Shown here: positions 41,268 to 49,294 of the stretch, piece by piece
Layout of the letters: every line of letters begins with the position of its first letter
Numbering within the stretch: the stretch's first letter is position 1
DNA from: Anaerolinea thermophila UNI-1
GTDB lineage: Bacteria; Chloroflexota; Anaerolineae; Anaerolineales; Anaerolineaceae
Reading direction: 5' to 3'
Assembly: GCF_000199675.1 (NCBI RefSeq)
Contig: NC_014960.1
Span: 3,224,001-3,288,000, forward strand
Length of the DNA: 64,000 nt
Position numbers and translations under genes: made by a program
Notes under the pieces: model-generated
What the model saw: the letters and a program-made list of their open reading frames with translations, nothing else
Databases searched by the model: none
What the model was told of the DNA's origin: nothing

Positions 41268-42257
41268 TTATCCCTTTCGGCGCAGTCGCAGAGCCAACCC
41301 GCCGAACAGCACCGCCAGCGCCAGCAGGATGACCTGGGCAATGCGCTGGGACGTCCAGAAGGATGGAACTGCCTGCACGGGCGCGGCAAACTCGCGCGCG
41401 CTTTCCTGCGGCGCAGGTACAAGGGCAATCACCTGACCGGCTTCTTCGGGGGCAGGCACGCCCAGAATGGGACCACTACCCTCAAGCGGCTGAGCGGGCG
41501 CCGGGGTGGCTTCGGACTGAAGCGCACGAACAGACTCTTCGGTCGGCACCACCGGCGGAATCGTGCCCGGCGCGGGCTGACCGCCGTACTGCACAATGCC
41601 CTCGCCCGGTGGAACATATCCCTCAGTGCCATCGCCAGCGCCGCCGCCCATGCCCTTTGCCGTGGTGTCCTGATTGTAAGTGACAATGCCCTCGCCGGAA
41701 GGCGCGCCTGCGGCTTTCATGGCTTCGCCGCCCTGACCTTCAGGGGCGCCGCCGCCACCGCCCATCCCACCCGGCGCATGCCAGAGGATGATGGGGACAA
41801 TTGCGGTTGGTTCCATGGCGGCGCGCAGTTGATTTTCGGGAGCCGCCTGGGTGGCTTGGGGGGCAAATTCCATCGCCGGGGCTTGTTGCGCCTGCGGAGC
41901 GGGCGCCGCCGCCATAGGCGCGGCAAAGCGCAGGGCAGGCAGGAACTGCAGAATCAGCGCAGACATCAGCGCCAGCCCCGCCATACTGGCGGCAAAACGC
42001 GCGGAGAGGAACGAGAACAAGCCCGGACGGGCGGTCTTGCCCACCATCTCCGGCGTGAGGGTGAAGTTGCGCGGGGCGCGGTAGCGCGGGGCTCTGCGCA
42101 AGAGAGCGCGCGTCTCCCGCAGTTCATCCAGCGCCAACTGCCACTGCGGGTTGCGGCGCAAATCCTCTTCCAAACGAGAGACTTCCTGGGGGGACAGTTG
42201 TCCGTCCAGGTAGGCAGAAAAGCGTTCATACTCGCGGAAGGAAAGGTCGCTGTTCAT
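41268..42257 (-). CDS. Anti-sigma factor-like membrane protein
   Basis: From ATG 42257 (ATGA overlap with the sigma gene) the protein has 329 residues. The N-terminus (SDLSFREYERFSAYLDGQLS, PQEVSRLEEDLRRNPQWQLA) is a helical anti-sigma domain of zf-HC2 type but without the H-x3-C-x2-C zinc motif. A membrane segment (about 95-118), a long Gly/Pro/Ala-rich extracellular region and a second C-terminal membrane segment (about 303-324) follow. It should hold the ECF sigma factor at the membrane until a signal arrives. Confidence 0.8.
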   Translation of the reverse strand: MNSDLSFREYERFSAYLDGQLSPQEVSRLEEDLRRNPQWQLALDELRETRALLRRAPRYRAPRNFTLTPEMVGKTARPGLFSFLSARFAASMAGLALMSALILQFLPALRFAAPMAAAPAPQAQQAPAMEFAPQATQAAPENQLRAAMEPTAIVPIILWHAPGGMGGGGGAPEGQGGEAMKAAGAPSGEGIVTYNQDTTAKGMGGGAGDGTEGYVPPGEGIVQYGGQPAPGTIPPVVPTEESVRALQSEATPAPAQPLEGSGPILGVPAPEEAGQVIALVPAPQESAREFAAPVQAVPSFWTSQRIAQVILLALAVLFGGLALRLRRKG

Positions 42258-42865
42258 CGTTCGTCTCTCTGAGAGGTTAGACGCAAAAGCGGGGGTAAAA
42301 GTTCCCAAAATCGGTGCAGGCAGTCGCGCAGTTTGAGGCGGGCGCGCGCCAGACGGCTCTTGACCGTCCCCAGCGGTTTGCCCAGAATCTCCGCCACTTC
42401 CTGATAATCCATGCCCTGCAGGTCAATGAACACCACCACGGCGCGAAATTCCTCATCCAACTGCTGTAAACAGCGCTGGATGGCGCGGTCGAGTTCCTTC
42501 TGCTCCAACTGCTCTTCGGGGGAAAGCCCGTCATCCGCCAGCCACGAGGGGCTTTCGATGGTTTCGTCATCGTCGTCCAGCGGTTCCAGCGGTGTGCTGG
42601 GGTGGCGCTGGCGGCGGCGCAGTTCGTCGTAGCAGGCATTGGTGACCATGCGCATCACCCAGGCTTTGAACGAGCCGCCGCGGAAGGATGAGAGATGGCG
42701 GTATGCCGAAAGGAAGGCGGTTTGGGTCACGTCCTCTGCCTGATCGGGATCGGAGAGCATGCGCATGGCAAGGTGGTACGCCATATCCTGATATGCCAGC
42801 ACCAGGCGGTTGAAGGCGTTGAGGTCGCCGTTACGGGCTTCCTGAATCAGCGCCAGTTCATCCAT
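42254..42865 (-). CDS. ECF-type RNA polymerase sigma factor
   Basis: The 203-residue protein has region 2 (YQDMAYHLAMRMLSDPDQAE, DVTQTAFLSAYRHLSSF) and region 4 (DLQGMDYQEVAEILGKPLGT, VKSRLARARLKLRD), with an acidic linker between. It redirects transcription to stress or envelope genes under control of the anti-sigma encoded next. The ATG lies one base after the stop of the DUF3054 gene, so translation is probably coupled. Confidence 0.93.
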   Translation of the reverse strand: MDELALIQEARNGDLNAFNRLVLAYQDMAYHLAMRMLSDPDQAEDVTQTAFLSAYRHLSSFRGGSFKAWVMRMVTNACYDELRRRQRHPSTPLEPLDDDDETIESPSWLADDGLSPEEQLEQKELDRAIQRCLQQLDEEFRAVVVFIDLQGMDYQEVAEILGKPLGTVKSRLARARLKLRDCLHRFWELLPPLLRLTSQRDER

Positions 42866-42866
42866 G

Positions 42867-43247
42867 TCAGCCTCGCTTTCCGGTATGCCACGCCCACAAC
42901 GCCCGCCAGAGAATCATTCCCAGGGCGGCGGTAGCGCCCAGCACACCGACAAAGACGGGAAGAACCGCGCTGTTCAGCCACCATCCGCGCAGGACGCCGG
43001 CAATGGGGGCGGCAAGCAGTGCCGCCAGCCCGGCGCGCCAGACCTGCGGCATGCGGCTGAAAACCTGCGGCTGGTACAAACCCAGCCAGGGGGCAATCAG
43101 CGCCCAGCCAATCAGCATGGGCAGGAATGTGCTCCATACACGGGCAAGTGCGCTACCGTGAAAGGCAAACCCAACAACGCTGATGACGAACACAGCAACG
43201 GCATCACCGAAGAAGAGGGGAAGGAAATCCATCCACCGCACGCGCAT
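42867..43247 (-). CDS. DUF3054-like small membrane protein
   Basis: The 126-residue protein has four membrane segments and matches the DUF3054 pattern: FFGDAVAVFVISVVGFAFHG at the N-terminus and TFLPMLIGWALIAPWLGLYQ in the second helix. Function unknown. It is the first gene of the transcript that continues with the ECF sigma factor, so it may be involved in its signal. ATG follows TACAAT by 6 bases; leaderless. Confidence 0.75.
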   Translation of the reverse strand: MRVRWMDFLPLFFGDAVAVFVISVVGFAFHGSALARVWSTFLPMLIGWALIAPWLGLYQPQVFSRMPQVWRAGLAALLAAPIAGVLRGWWLNSAVLPVFVGVLGATAALGMILWRALWAWHTGKRG

Positions 43248-43259
43248 AGGAATATTGTA
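43248..43259 (-). promoter_or_regulatory. Leaderless-type promoter of the DUF3054/sigma operon
   Basis: TACAAT (43259-43254), six bases, ATG at 43247 on the minus strand. Confidence 0.6.
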
Positions 43260-43312
43260 CCAGAGAGATGAAGAATAGGATAAAGCGCAACCCCTGTCAA
43301 AAAGAATTGGAC

Positions 43313-43318
43313 TATAAT
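43313..43318 (+). promoter_or_regulatory. -10 box upstream of gene 43429
   Basis: TATAAT about 110 bases before the ATG at 43429, leaving a long leader that ends in GGGAGG. No coding potential was seen in the leader. Confidence 0.4.
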
Positions 43319-43428
43319 CCTGATAGGGGGACGGAGCGTTAACACCAGTTCACCTATTCCGGTATACCCGTTTCATACTCTGAGTGGAATCTGCCCCTCC
43401 CCGAGCAGAAAGAAAGAAGGGAGGCAAG

Positions 43429-43923
43429 ATGACCGCACAAATTCCTGAAAATCTGATTTATGAGGGCTACAGAACCACCATGAACTTCTGCCCCTTCCTG
43501 CCCAAAGACCATCCCCGAATCGTCGAGTTGTCCGGAGAGGAAATCCAGAGGGAAAACATCCATCCGATGATTTTCTCCACCGCCTGCTGGCGTGAATACG
43601 TAGGCACCTGGGAAGTGAAGAATGGGCAGTTTTATCTGGTCAGGCTGACAGGAAAATACAAAATCCTCGGCGATGATCCCATCCCCGCCGACTGGTTTTC
43701 CGGCGTTCTCAAAATCCCCGTGGGGAAAATCCTGCACTACGTCCACATGGGGTTTGGGACGGTATATGAGCGGGAAATCTTGGTCACCATCGACAAAGGG
43801 AAAGTGGTTAACGTGCGGATTAAGGATAACCGGGGCAAAGAGATTGACCACTGGAATCAGGTAGAGCGCAGTATGCCGGGGTCTGAGTTTCGTTCCGAAG
43901 ACGAAGACGACTCCGAAAGGTAA
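43429..43923 (+). CDS. Hypothetical soluble protein
   Basis: The 164-residue protein has no membrane segment. It contains IYEGYRTTMNFCPFLPKDHP, FSTACWREYVGTWEVKNGQF (a beta-strand pattern) and VHMGFGTVYEREILVTIDKG (strand-turn), and a strongly acidic end (RSEDEDDSER). It looks like a small all-beta protein; I do not recognise the family. AAGGGAGG precedes the ATG at 43429, which is preferred to an earlier in-frame start at 43384 overlapping it. Gene 43968 follows by 44 bases. Confidence 0.65.
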   Translation: MTAQIPENLIYEGYRTTMNFCPFLPKDHPRIVELSGEEIQRENIHPMIFSTACWREYVGTWEVKNGQFYLVRLTGKYKILGDDPIPADWFSGVLKIPVGKILHYVHMGFGTVYEREILVTIDKGKVVNVRIKDNRGKEIDHWNQVERSMPGSEFRSEDEDDSER

Positions 43924-43967
43924 ACCCACAATCCCATAAAACTCACACTGCAGAAAGGACAAGCATC

Positions 43968-44285
43968 ATGGATTCAGAGCAAAACGCTCCCATCTGTCCA
44001 AATGGAGAGCATCAATGGGTGGATTACCAGTGCGTGTACTGCGGCGCACAAAAGCCGGAAGCCCTGGATGAAATCTTCCAGGAATTGCTCGCCCTTTCCT
44101 CAGACATGTCGTTATACGAAATCGGTCTGAGAGAAAAAAGAGCCAGAAAACTGGGGGAAATTCTCAATGAATGGGGTGGATTTCCGCTCATGGTGTCCAT
44201 GTGCGAAGCGGTTGGCGCTGTCAATTTGTTGAGTGGGCGCCTGGTTGAACTCTGGTGGCATGGCATGGGCACCTGGCGGGGATAA
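43968..44285 (+). CDS. Small zinc-knuckle hypothetical protein
   Basis: The 105-residue protein starts with a short metal-binding-like stretch (CPNGEHQWVDYQCVYCGAQK: C-x6-W...C-x2-C) followed by a helical domain (LDEIFQELLALSSDMSLYEI). The knuckle W-x4-C-x2-CG resembles one half of many small zinc ribbons. GAAAGGA lies about 8 bases upstream of ATG. It probably shares a transcript with 43429. Function unknown. The 144 bases to 44429 hold only the next promoter. Confidence 0.6.
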   Translation: MDSEQNAPICPNGEHQWVDYQCVYCGAQKPEALDEIFQELLALSSDMSLYEIGLREKRARKLGEILNEWGGFPLMVSMCEAVGAVNLLSGRLVELWWHGMGTWRG

Positions 44286-44417
44286 ACAGTTTTTCCTCTG
44301 GCACATTCAGGGACAAGCGAGCCGTAACCGCACGGGAATGTTCCTGCGTCAACAAGAAATACGGACGTTCGCAGGAAAAGCATCCGAATCATCCTTGAAA
44401 ATAGAACAAATGTACTA

Positions 44418-44429
44418 TATAATAAAGGC
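44418..44429 (+). promoter_or_regulatory. Leaderless-type promoter of the lytic transglycosylase
   Basis: TATAAT (44418-44423), six bases (AAAGGC), ATG at 44430. The AAAGG is too close to act as a Shine-Dalgarno. Confidence 0.6.
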
Positions 44430-45095
44430 ATGACCTTACCCTTTCGCTGGATTTTCACCGGGATTGTGCTGGGAGCGTCGTTCCTCATCTTTGCCGCCAA
44501 CGCCATCGGGCAGATTCAGGTGGTGGCTGCCTCTACCGAGGAACCGTCCTTCTCCGCCCCTGTCGAAACGCTGGCTCCGCCCGGCGAAAGCACCGAATCT
44601 GCCCCATCGGCAGAGTCCGCTCCCGCCGAAAGCGCCCCCACCGCACAGGAAGAGGCAAAGTCCTCCGGCGATGGCAACTGCGAGGTCAGCCCACGCTTTC
44701 CCGAGGCAGTGTACCGCTGGTGCGACCTCATCACGCGCTACGCCAACGAGAACGGGCTGGACCCCGACCTGGTGGCGGCGCTGATTGTGCAGGAAAGCGG
44801 CGGCAAGCCCGATGCTTACTCACGGAGCGGCGCAGTGGGCTTGATGCAGGTCATGCCGCGAGATGGCATTGCCGCCAGTTTTCGCTGTGTCAACGGTCCA
44901 TGTTTTGCCTCGCGCCCCAGCATGGCAGAACTGTACGACCCGGAATTCAACATCCGCTACGGCACGCGCATGCTTGCCGGGCTGATCAGCAAGCGCGGTT
45001 CGGTGCGCGACGGGCTGATGGCATACGGTCCCATGAACGTGGGCTATTCCTACGCCGATAAGGTGCTGGCGATTTACGAACGCTTCCGCGATTAA
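44430..45095 (+). CDS. Exported lytic transglycosylase (SLT/GH23 domain)
   Basis: The 221-residue protein has an N-terminal membrane anchor or signal (about 8-28), a Pro/Ser/Ala-rich linker (about 36-75) and a goose-lysozyme-like SLT domain: the catalytic Glu (about E122) in AALIVQESGGKPDAYS, then SGAVGLMQVMPRDG and NIRYGTRMLAGLI with GLMAYGPMNVG. It cleaves peptidoglycan glycan strands for cell-wall remodelling. The stop overlaps by 4 bases the end of the convergent phosphatase gene. Confidence 0.92.
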   Translation: MTLPFRWIFTGIVLGASFLIFAANAIGQIQVVAASTEEPSFSAPVETLAPPGESTESAPSAESAPAESAPTAQEEAKSSGDGNCEVSPRFPEAVYRWCDLITRYANENGLDPDLVAALIVQESGGKPDAYSRSGAVGLMQVMPRDGIAASFRCVNGPCFASRPSMAELYDPEFNIRYGTRMLAGLISKRGSVRDGLMAYGPMNVGYSYADKVLAIYERFRD

Positions 45096-46243
45096 GGCAG
45101 GGGTTGGGTAGGCCAGGGGGTAAGAGTCGGCGCGTTGCCACTCTGCTCTGTGGGCGATGGGCGTGTCTCCGCTGTCGGAGTGGGCGGAGCAGGCGTGGCG
45201 CTGGGCAATGGGTTAGGGCTGACCTGCACCAGCGTGGGCGAAACTGCGGCAGACACCGTCGGCGTAGCAGGTTGAATGCGTGTTCCACCGCTCAACCACC
45301 AACCGGCAATCACCGACATCCCCACCAGCAAAAGCAGAATGCCCAGCCATCCCACCCACCGCCATACAGAACGCCGCCGAGCACCGGGAACGCTTTTCAG
45401 CGGGCGGGTGGCTTCCTCGCGGTACTGCGCTTGGGGGATGCGCGCCGCCACAATGGTGATGTTATCAAACCCGCCGCGGATGTTTGCCATCTCCACCAGG
45501 CGGGAAAGGGCTTCCTTGACCGGCAGGGCTTCAAAGGTGGCGGCAATCTCGCCATCGCTGACCAGATCGGTCAGTCCATCAGAAGTCAGCACGATGAGAT
45601 CGCCTTCCTGCAACATCAAACCCTGATTGGCAAGGCGCTGCTCGTCGTTCTGCGGGGGCAACTCATCCCAGCACAAGCGCAAATCCACCTCGGGGGGAAT
45701 GGGCGAGCCCAGATAGCGGCGGATGACGTGCTGGTTGGGATGCCCTTCCACCTCTTCTGGCTTTAAGATCCCCTGCTCCATGGCTTCCTGCACCCACGTG
45801 TGATCAATGCTCAATCGGTGGGCTTTGCCCTGACGAATCAGGTAGATGCGCGTATCGCCCACGGTGGCGGTGTAGAGACGCCGTCCGGCAATCCAGGCAC
45901 AGGCGCAGGTTGCCCCCATACCAATCTGGTCGGGGTTTTCTTCCGCCTGTTTGCGGATGGCTTCACTGGCTTGCTGAATTGCCTGGTACAGAATTTGCGG
46001 CGGGTTCAAGCCATCGCTGGCGGCAACGGCAGCGTCAATCTGCTCCACGGCAATTTCTGCCGCCACCTCTCCGGCGCGGTGACCGCCGACACCGTCGCAC
46101 AGCACCAGCAAGACCACCGGCAGAGAAAACGGCGGGTATTGCCGGTAAGCAAACACCCCATAACGGTCTTCATTGCCGCGGCGTCTCATGCCGGTGTGGC
46201 TGATTGCCGCCACCGGCACGACCGGGCGTTCCATTCGCCTCAT
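45092..46243 (-). CDS. PP2C-family protein phosphatase with C-terminal membrane anchor
   Basis: The 383-residue protein has a PP2C/Stp1 catalytic domain (about 1-260) with metal-binding motifs RRGNEDRYGVF, VLCDGVGGHRAGEVAAEIA, ATVGDTRIYLIRQG, LTSDGLTDLV and GGFDNITIV. A single membrane segment follows (about 297-318), then a Pro/Thr tail outside. In Gram-positive-type bacteria Stp phosphatases counteract PASTA kinases. It starts 4 bases after the vWA-FHA gene, and the FHA partner fits phospho-signalling. An internal ATG at 46234 is an alternative start. Confidence 0.92.
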   Translation of the reverse strand: MRRMERPVVPVAAISHTGMRRRGNEDRYGVFAYRQYPPFSLPVVLLVLCDGVGGHRAGEVAAEIAVEQIDAAVAASDGLNPPQILYQAIQQASEAIRKQAEENPDQIGMGATCACAWIAGRRLYTATVGDTRIYLIRQGKAHRLSIDHTWVQEAMEQGILKPEEVEGHPNQHVIRRYLGSPIPPEVDLRLCWDELPPQNDEQRLANQGLMLQEGDLIVLTSDGLTDLVSDGEIAATFEALPVKEALSRLVEMANIRGGFDNITIVAARIPQAQYREEATRPLKSVPGARRRSVWRWVGWLGILLLLVGMSVIAGWWLSGGTRIQPATPTVSAAVSPTLVQVSPNPLPSATPAPPTPTAETRPSPTEQSGNAPTLTPWPTQPLP

Positions 46244-46246
46244 AAA

Positions 46247-48154
46247 TCAGTCCCCCTGAATCAATTCTGTATGCCATGTGCGTTTCTTCTCCGGTTGACT
46301 GGCTTCAAACCGATACATCAACCGCCCCAGATGGATGCAATCTTCGTGCTCCAAGAGCACGCCCCCGGCAGGCACAGGGCGATAGTTCACCCACGTTCCC
46401 GCCAGGGAACCGGCATCAAAGAGGCGGTACTTGCCTTCCTCTTCCTGCACCAGGCGGGCGTGCAATCCCGCCACACTGGGATCATCCACAATCACCATCG
46501 CCTCGCGGGGGTCGCTCCCCAGGGTCAGTTCACTGCGCGCCAGCGGCACCACCGTACCCGGCAGGGCTTCGCCGTCCTCGCCCAGCCGCACCAGATAGGC
46601 AGGCACCGGCGGGGCTTCGACTCCTGCCCGCATCAGTGGATTGGGGCGTTCCTGCACCCGGCGCAGGTCTTCCTGAGCAATCGTCACCGGCTGGGTGAGC
46701 GGGTCTGTCAGCGAGCGGCGCACGCGGGGAGCGCGCTGTCGGCGGGCGCGGCTTTCGCCCAGCAGTACCATGGTCAGCACCAGCGCCGCCAGCAGGACAG
46801 CCCCCACGGCAATCACACCACGGTAGGAAATGCGCTCCCACAGGGTGCGCTGAGGGGGTTCTTCGACCAGCACCTCTACCGGCAGGAGAATGCTTTTAGC
46901 GCTCAGCCCCAGTTCATCCTCGACTTCCAATTGCAGGTACGCCGTACGCGAGGAATTGAAGGCTGCCAGTTCCCACTCAAACTGATCGAAGGGCGGGGCG
47001 GTGTTCTCATCCACCAGCGTGCCGTCCACGTACAGGCGCGCCACCCGCAACCCGCGCGCATGTCCGTCGGGAAATTCCACCAATGCCTGCAGGGTAATCA
47101 TCTGCGGGGTCAGTTCGGCGGGTTGCTGGTCGGTTTCCTGCGTCCAGCGGCGTTCAACCTGAACGGGCGGAGACAGAAAGATGGGGTTGGGCGGAGCAAT
47201 CTCAATGGAGTAAGTCAGTTGGGCAGGGGGGAGAGTCTCCATGCCGGAGCGGGTCAGCGCCACGCTCAGGCGATGCGTTCCGCCGGTGCGCACAGACGAA
47301 AGGTAGCGCACCTGATAGACCTTGCGCAGGGGTTTCAGCCATTCATCCAGCGGGGGGAAAGTTTCCTGACCGGCAATCAGCACCAGTTTGCCGCTGCTGG
47401 CATCCGCCAAACGCTGAAGGGCGGCGGTATCGGGTGCGGTGCCTTCCAGCGAGGGCATGACTACCCAGACGAACACGCGCACCCGCAACTGCACGGCGCG
47501 CGCGGTCAGGTCTTCCAAACCGGTCAGTTGCTCCCCGCTCAGCGGCGGAGTAACGAACAGCACCGCGCGCTTGACGGTGGGGTCATTGATCTGGTCGGCA
47601 GCCAGGTTGACCGCCTGCACCAATGGGAAGAGCGTGGGCACATTCAGGCGTTCCAGCGCCGGCTGATAAGCACTCAGCGCCCTGCCAAATTCGCCGGGGT
47701 CGCGGCTGCGAATGACCTGCAATCCGCCTTCGGTGGACAGGCTGAAGGTACTGCCCCCCCGGGCTTGCTGTTGCCCTGCCCAGTCCAGCAGGTTCTGGCG
47801 AATCTGCTCGAACTGCGTGGTTTCGCCAAAGCGGCGGGCAAGGTCGCGGGTGGGGTTGAACGCCAGGGTAAACTCGATGCCCGGCTCGATTTCTTCCAGA
47901 AACGAGACGGCTACCGGCACATCATTTTCGGTCAAAGCGATTTCGGACGGTTGAATGCCGGAGACAAAGTTGCCCTGCGCGTCATAGGCTTCCAGGAAGA
48001 AGGACATGGACGGGAAGGCATCGGTGCGCAAGCCGTAGGCAAGCAATGGCATCTGTCCCTGCGCCTGCGCCGAAATTGGCGCGACCAGCAGGGACAGAAA
48101 GACAAACATCAAAAGGGGAAGACGAAGTGATGACTTCAACGATTGCGCACCCAT
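46247..48154 (-). CDS. Exported vWA-like and cytoplasmic FHA-domain membrane protein
   Basis: From ATG 48154 the protein has 635 residues: signal peptide (about 8-33), an Ig-like segment, a von Willebrand A-like domain (about 95-265, with degenerate metal site GIEFTLAFNPTRD), another beta domain (about 300-440), a membrane segment (about 455-478) and a C-terminal FHA domain (LTLGSDPREAMVIVDDPSVA; LHARLVQEEEGKYRLFDAGS; TWVNYRPV). FHA domains bind phosphothreonine; its phosphatase partner is next in the operon. It probably couples an outside signal to cytoplasmic phospho-signalling. GTG 48184 is an alternative start. Confidence 0.82.
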   Translation of the reverse strand: MGAQSLKSSLRLPLLMFVFLSLLVAPISAQAQGQMPLLAYGLRTDAFPSMSFFLEAYDAQGNFVSGIQPSEIALTENDVPVAVSFLEEIEPGIEFTLAFNPTRDLARRFGETTQFEQIRQNLLDWAGQQQARGGSTFSLSTEGGLQVIRSRDPGEFGRALSAYQPALERLNVPTLFPLVQAVNLAADQINDPTVKRAVLFVTPPLSGEQLTGLEDLTARAVQLRVRVFVWVVMPSLEGTAPDTAALQRLADASSGKLVLIAGQETFPPLDEWLKPLRKVYQVRYLSSVRTGGTHRLSVALTRSGMETLPPAQLTYSIEIAPPNPIFLSPPVQVERRWTQETDQQPAELTPQMITLQALVEFPDGHARGLRVARLYVDGTLVDENTAPPFDQFEWELAAFNSSRTAYLQLEVEDELGLSAKSILLPVEVLVEEPPQRTLWERISYRGVIAVGAVLLAALVLTMVLLGESRARRQRAPRVRRSLTDPLTQPVTIAQEDLRRVQERPNPLMRAGVEAPPVPAYLVRLGEDGEALPGTVVPLARSELTLGSDPREAMVIVDDPSVAGLHARLVQEEEGKYRLFDAGSLAGTWVNYRPVPAGGVLLEHEDCIHLGRLMYRFEASQPEKKRTWHTELIQGD

Positions 48155-48235
48155 TGTCCAGCCTGCCCTACCACACCAGTACACTGCACCCCAGCGACGG
48201 CGTTTCGCAGGGCATTGCGGGCGACTTGTAAAGTC

Positions 48236-48241
48236 ATTATA
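48236..48241 (-). promoter_or_regulatory. -10 box of the vWA-FHA/phosphatase operon
   Basis: TATAAT on the minus strand, 81 bases before the ATG at 48154. Confidence 0.45.
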
Positions 48242-48251
48242 ACACAGGCGT

Positions 48252-49262
48252 TTAATCGTACTTCAAAATGGTATGGCGGATTTCTCCCCAGCGCAGGGCA
48301 TCGGCGATGCCCTGTTCGATAGGCAGACGCGCTTCCCAGCCCAGCAGACGGCGGGCGGTATCGGCGTTGGCGTATGCCCCCGCCACGTCGCCGGGACGCG
48401 GGGGACGCTCCACCTTGCAGATTTCCTTCCCGTACACCTTCTCGAAGGCGGTCACCAGTTCGCGCACGGTGACGCCGCGCCCCGTCCCCAGGTTAATCAC
48501 CGCATAGCGGCTCTCTCCACCCAGGCGCTCGAAGACCTGTTCAAACTGCTCCACCGCCTGAATGTGCGCCAGCGCCAGATCCCACACATGGATGTAGTCG
48601 CGGATGCCCGTGCCATCGCGGGTAGGCCAGGTGGTGCCGGTGATTTCGAAGCAGGGCAGTTTGCCCAGCGCGGTATCCACCAGTTTGCCCAGCACGTGCG
48701 AAGGCTCTTTGACGTGAATGCCCGAACGCATCTTGGGGTCGGCGCCGATGGGGTTGAAGTAGCGCAGGGCGATACCCTTCATCGGATAGGCGGTGCAGAA
48801 GTCCTTGAGAATCATCTCCATCATATACTTGGTGCGGGCATAGGGACTGCCCGGCTTGAGCGGAGACTCTTCGGTGACCATGAAGCCCGGCACCACGTCA
48901 TAAATCGAAGCCGAACTGGAGAAGACCACCCGCCCATATCCCAGGCGGTTGAGGGTGTGGAACAGCGCCAGCGACTTGCACACATTCTCGGTGTAGTACT
49001 CATAGGGCTTTTCCACCGATTCAGGGACAACGATGAGCGCGGCGCAGTGGATGGTGGCGTAAATATCGGGATGCTCGCGGAAAACGCGCTCCACCAGCGC
49101 CGCATCGGCAATATCCCCGCGGTAGAAGATGCGCCCGCGGGTAAATTCCTCCCTGCCGGTAACCAGCGAATCAAGGATAACCGGCGTATGACCGTAATCC
49201 TCCAGCGCGGAGCAGATGGTACTGCCAATGTATCCCGCGCCTCCGGTGACCAGTACTTTCAT
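48252..49262 (-). CDS. galE: UDP-glucose 4-epimerase
   Basis: The 336-residue extended SDR starts KVLVTGGAGYIGSTICSALE and includes HCAALIVVPESVEKPYEYY, FSSSASIYD, YARTKYMMEMIL (catalytic Y-x3-K), RYFNPIGADP and RDGTGIRDYIHVWDLALAHI, all GalE hallmarks. It interconverts UDP-glucose and UDP-galactose, supplying donor sugar for glycans. CGGAGG-like GGGAGG precedes the ATG. Same orientation as the membrane protein 49295, 32 bases upstream. Confidence 0.94.
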   Translation of the reverse strand: MKVLVTGGAGYIGSTICSALEDYGHTPVILDSLVTGREEFTRGRIFYRGDIADAALVERVFREHPDIYATIHCAALIVVPESVEKPYEYYTENVCKSLALFHTLNRLGYGRVVFSSSASIYDVVPGFMVTEESPLKPGSPYARTKYMMEMILKDFCTAYPMKGIALRYFNPIGADPKMRSGIHVKEPSHVLGKLVDTALGKLPCFEITGTTWPTRDGTGIRDYIHVWDLALAHIQAVEQFEQVFERLGGESRYAVINLGTGRGVTVRELVTAFEKVYGKEICKVERPPRPGDVAGAYANADTARRLLGWEARLPIEQGIADALRWGEIRHTILKYD

Positions 49263-49294
49263 GGCAAACGTCCTCCCTCAAAGGAAAATGGATA

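Noticed and set aside
45800..48130. A 776-codon plus-strand ORF
   Set aside because: Shadow of the vWA-FHA and phosphatase genes; rich in His, Gln and Arg with no domain.
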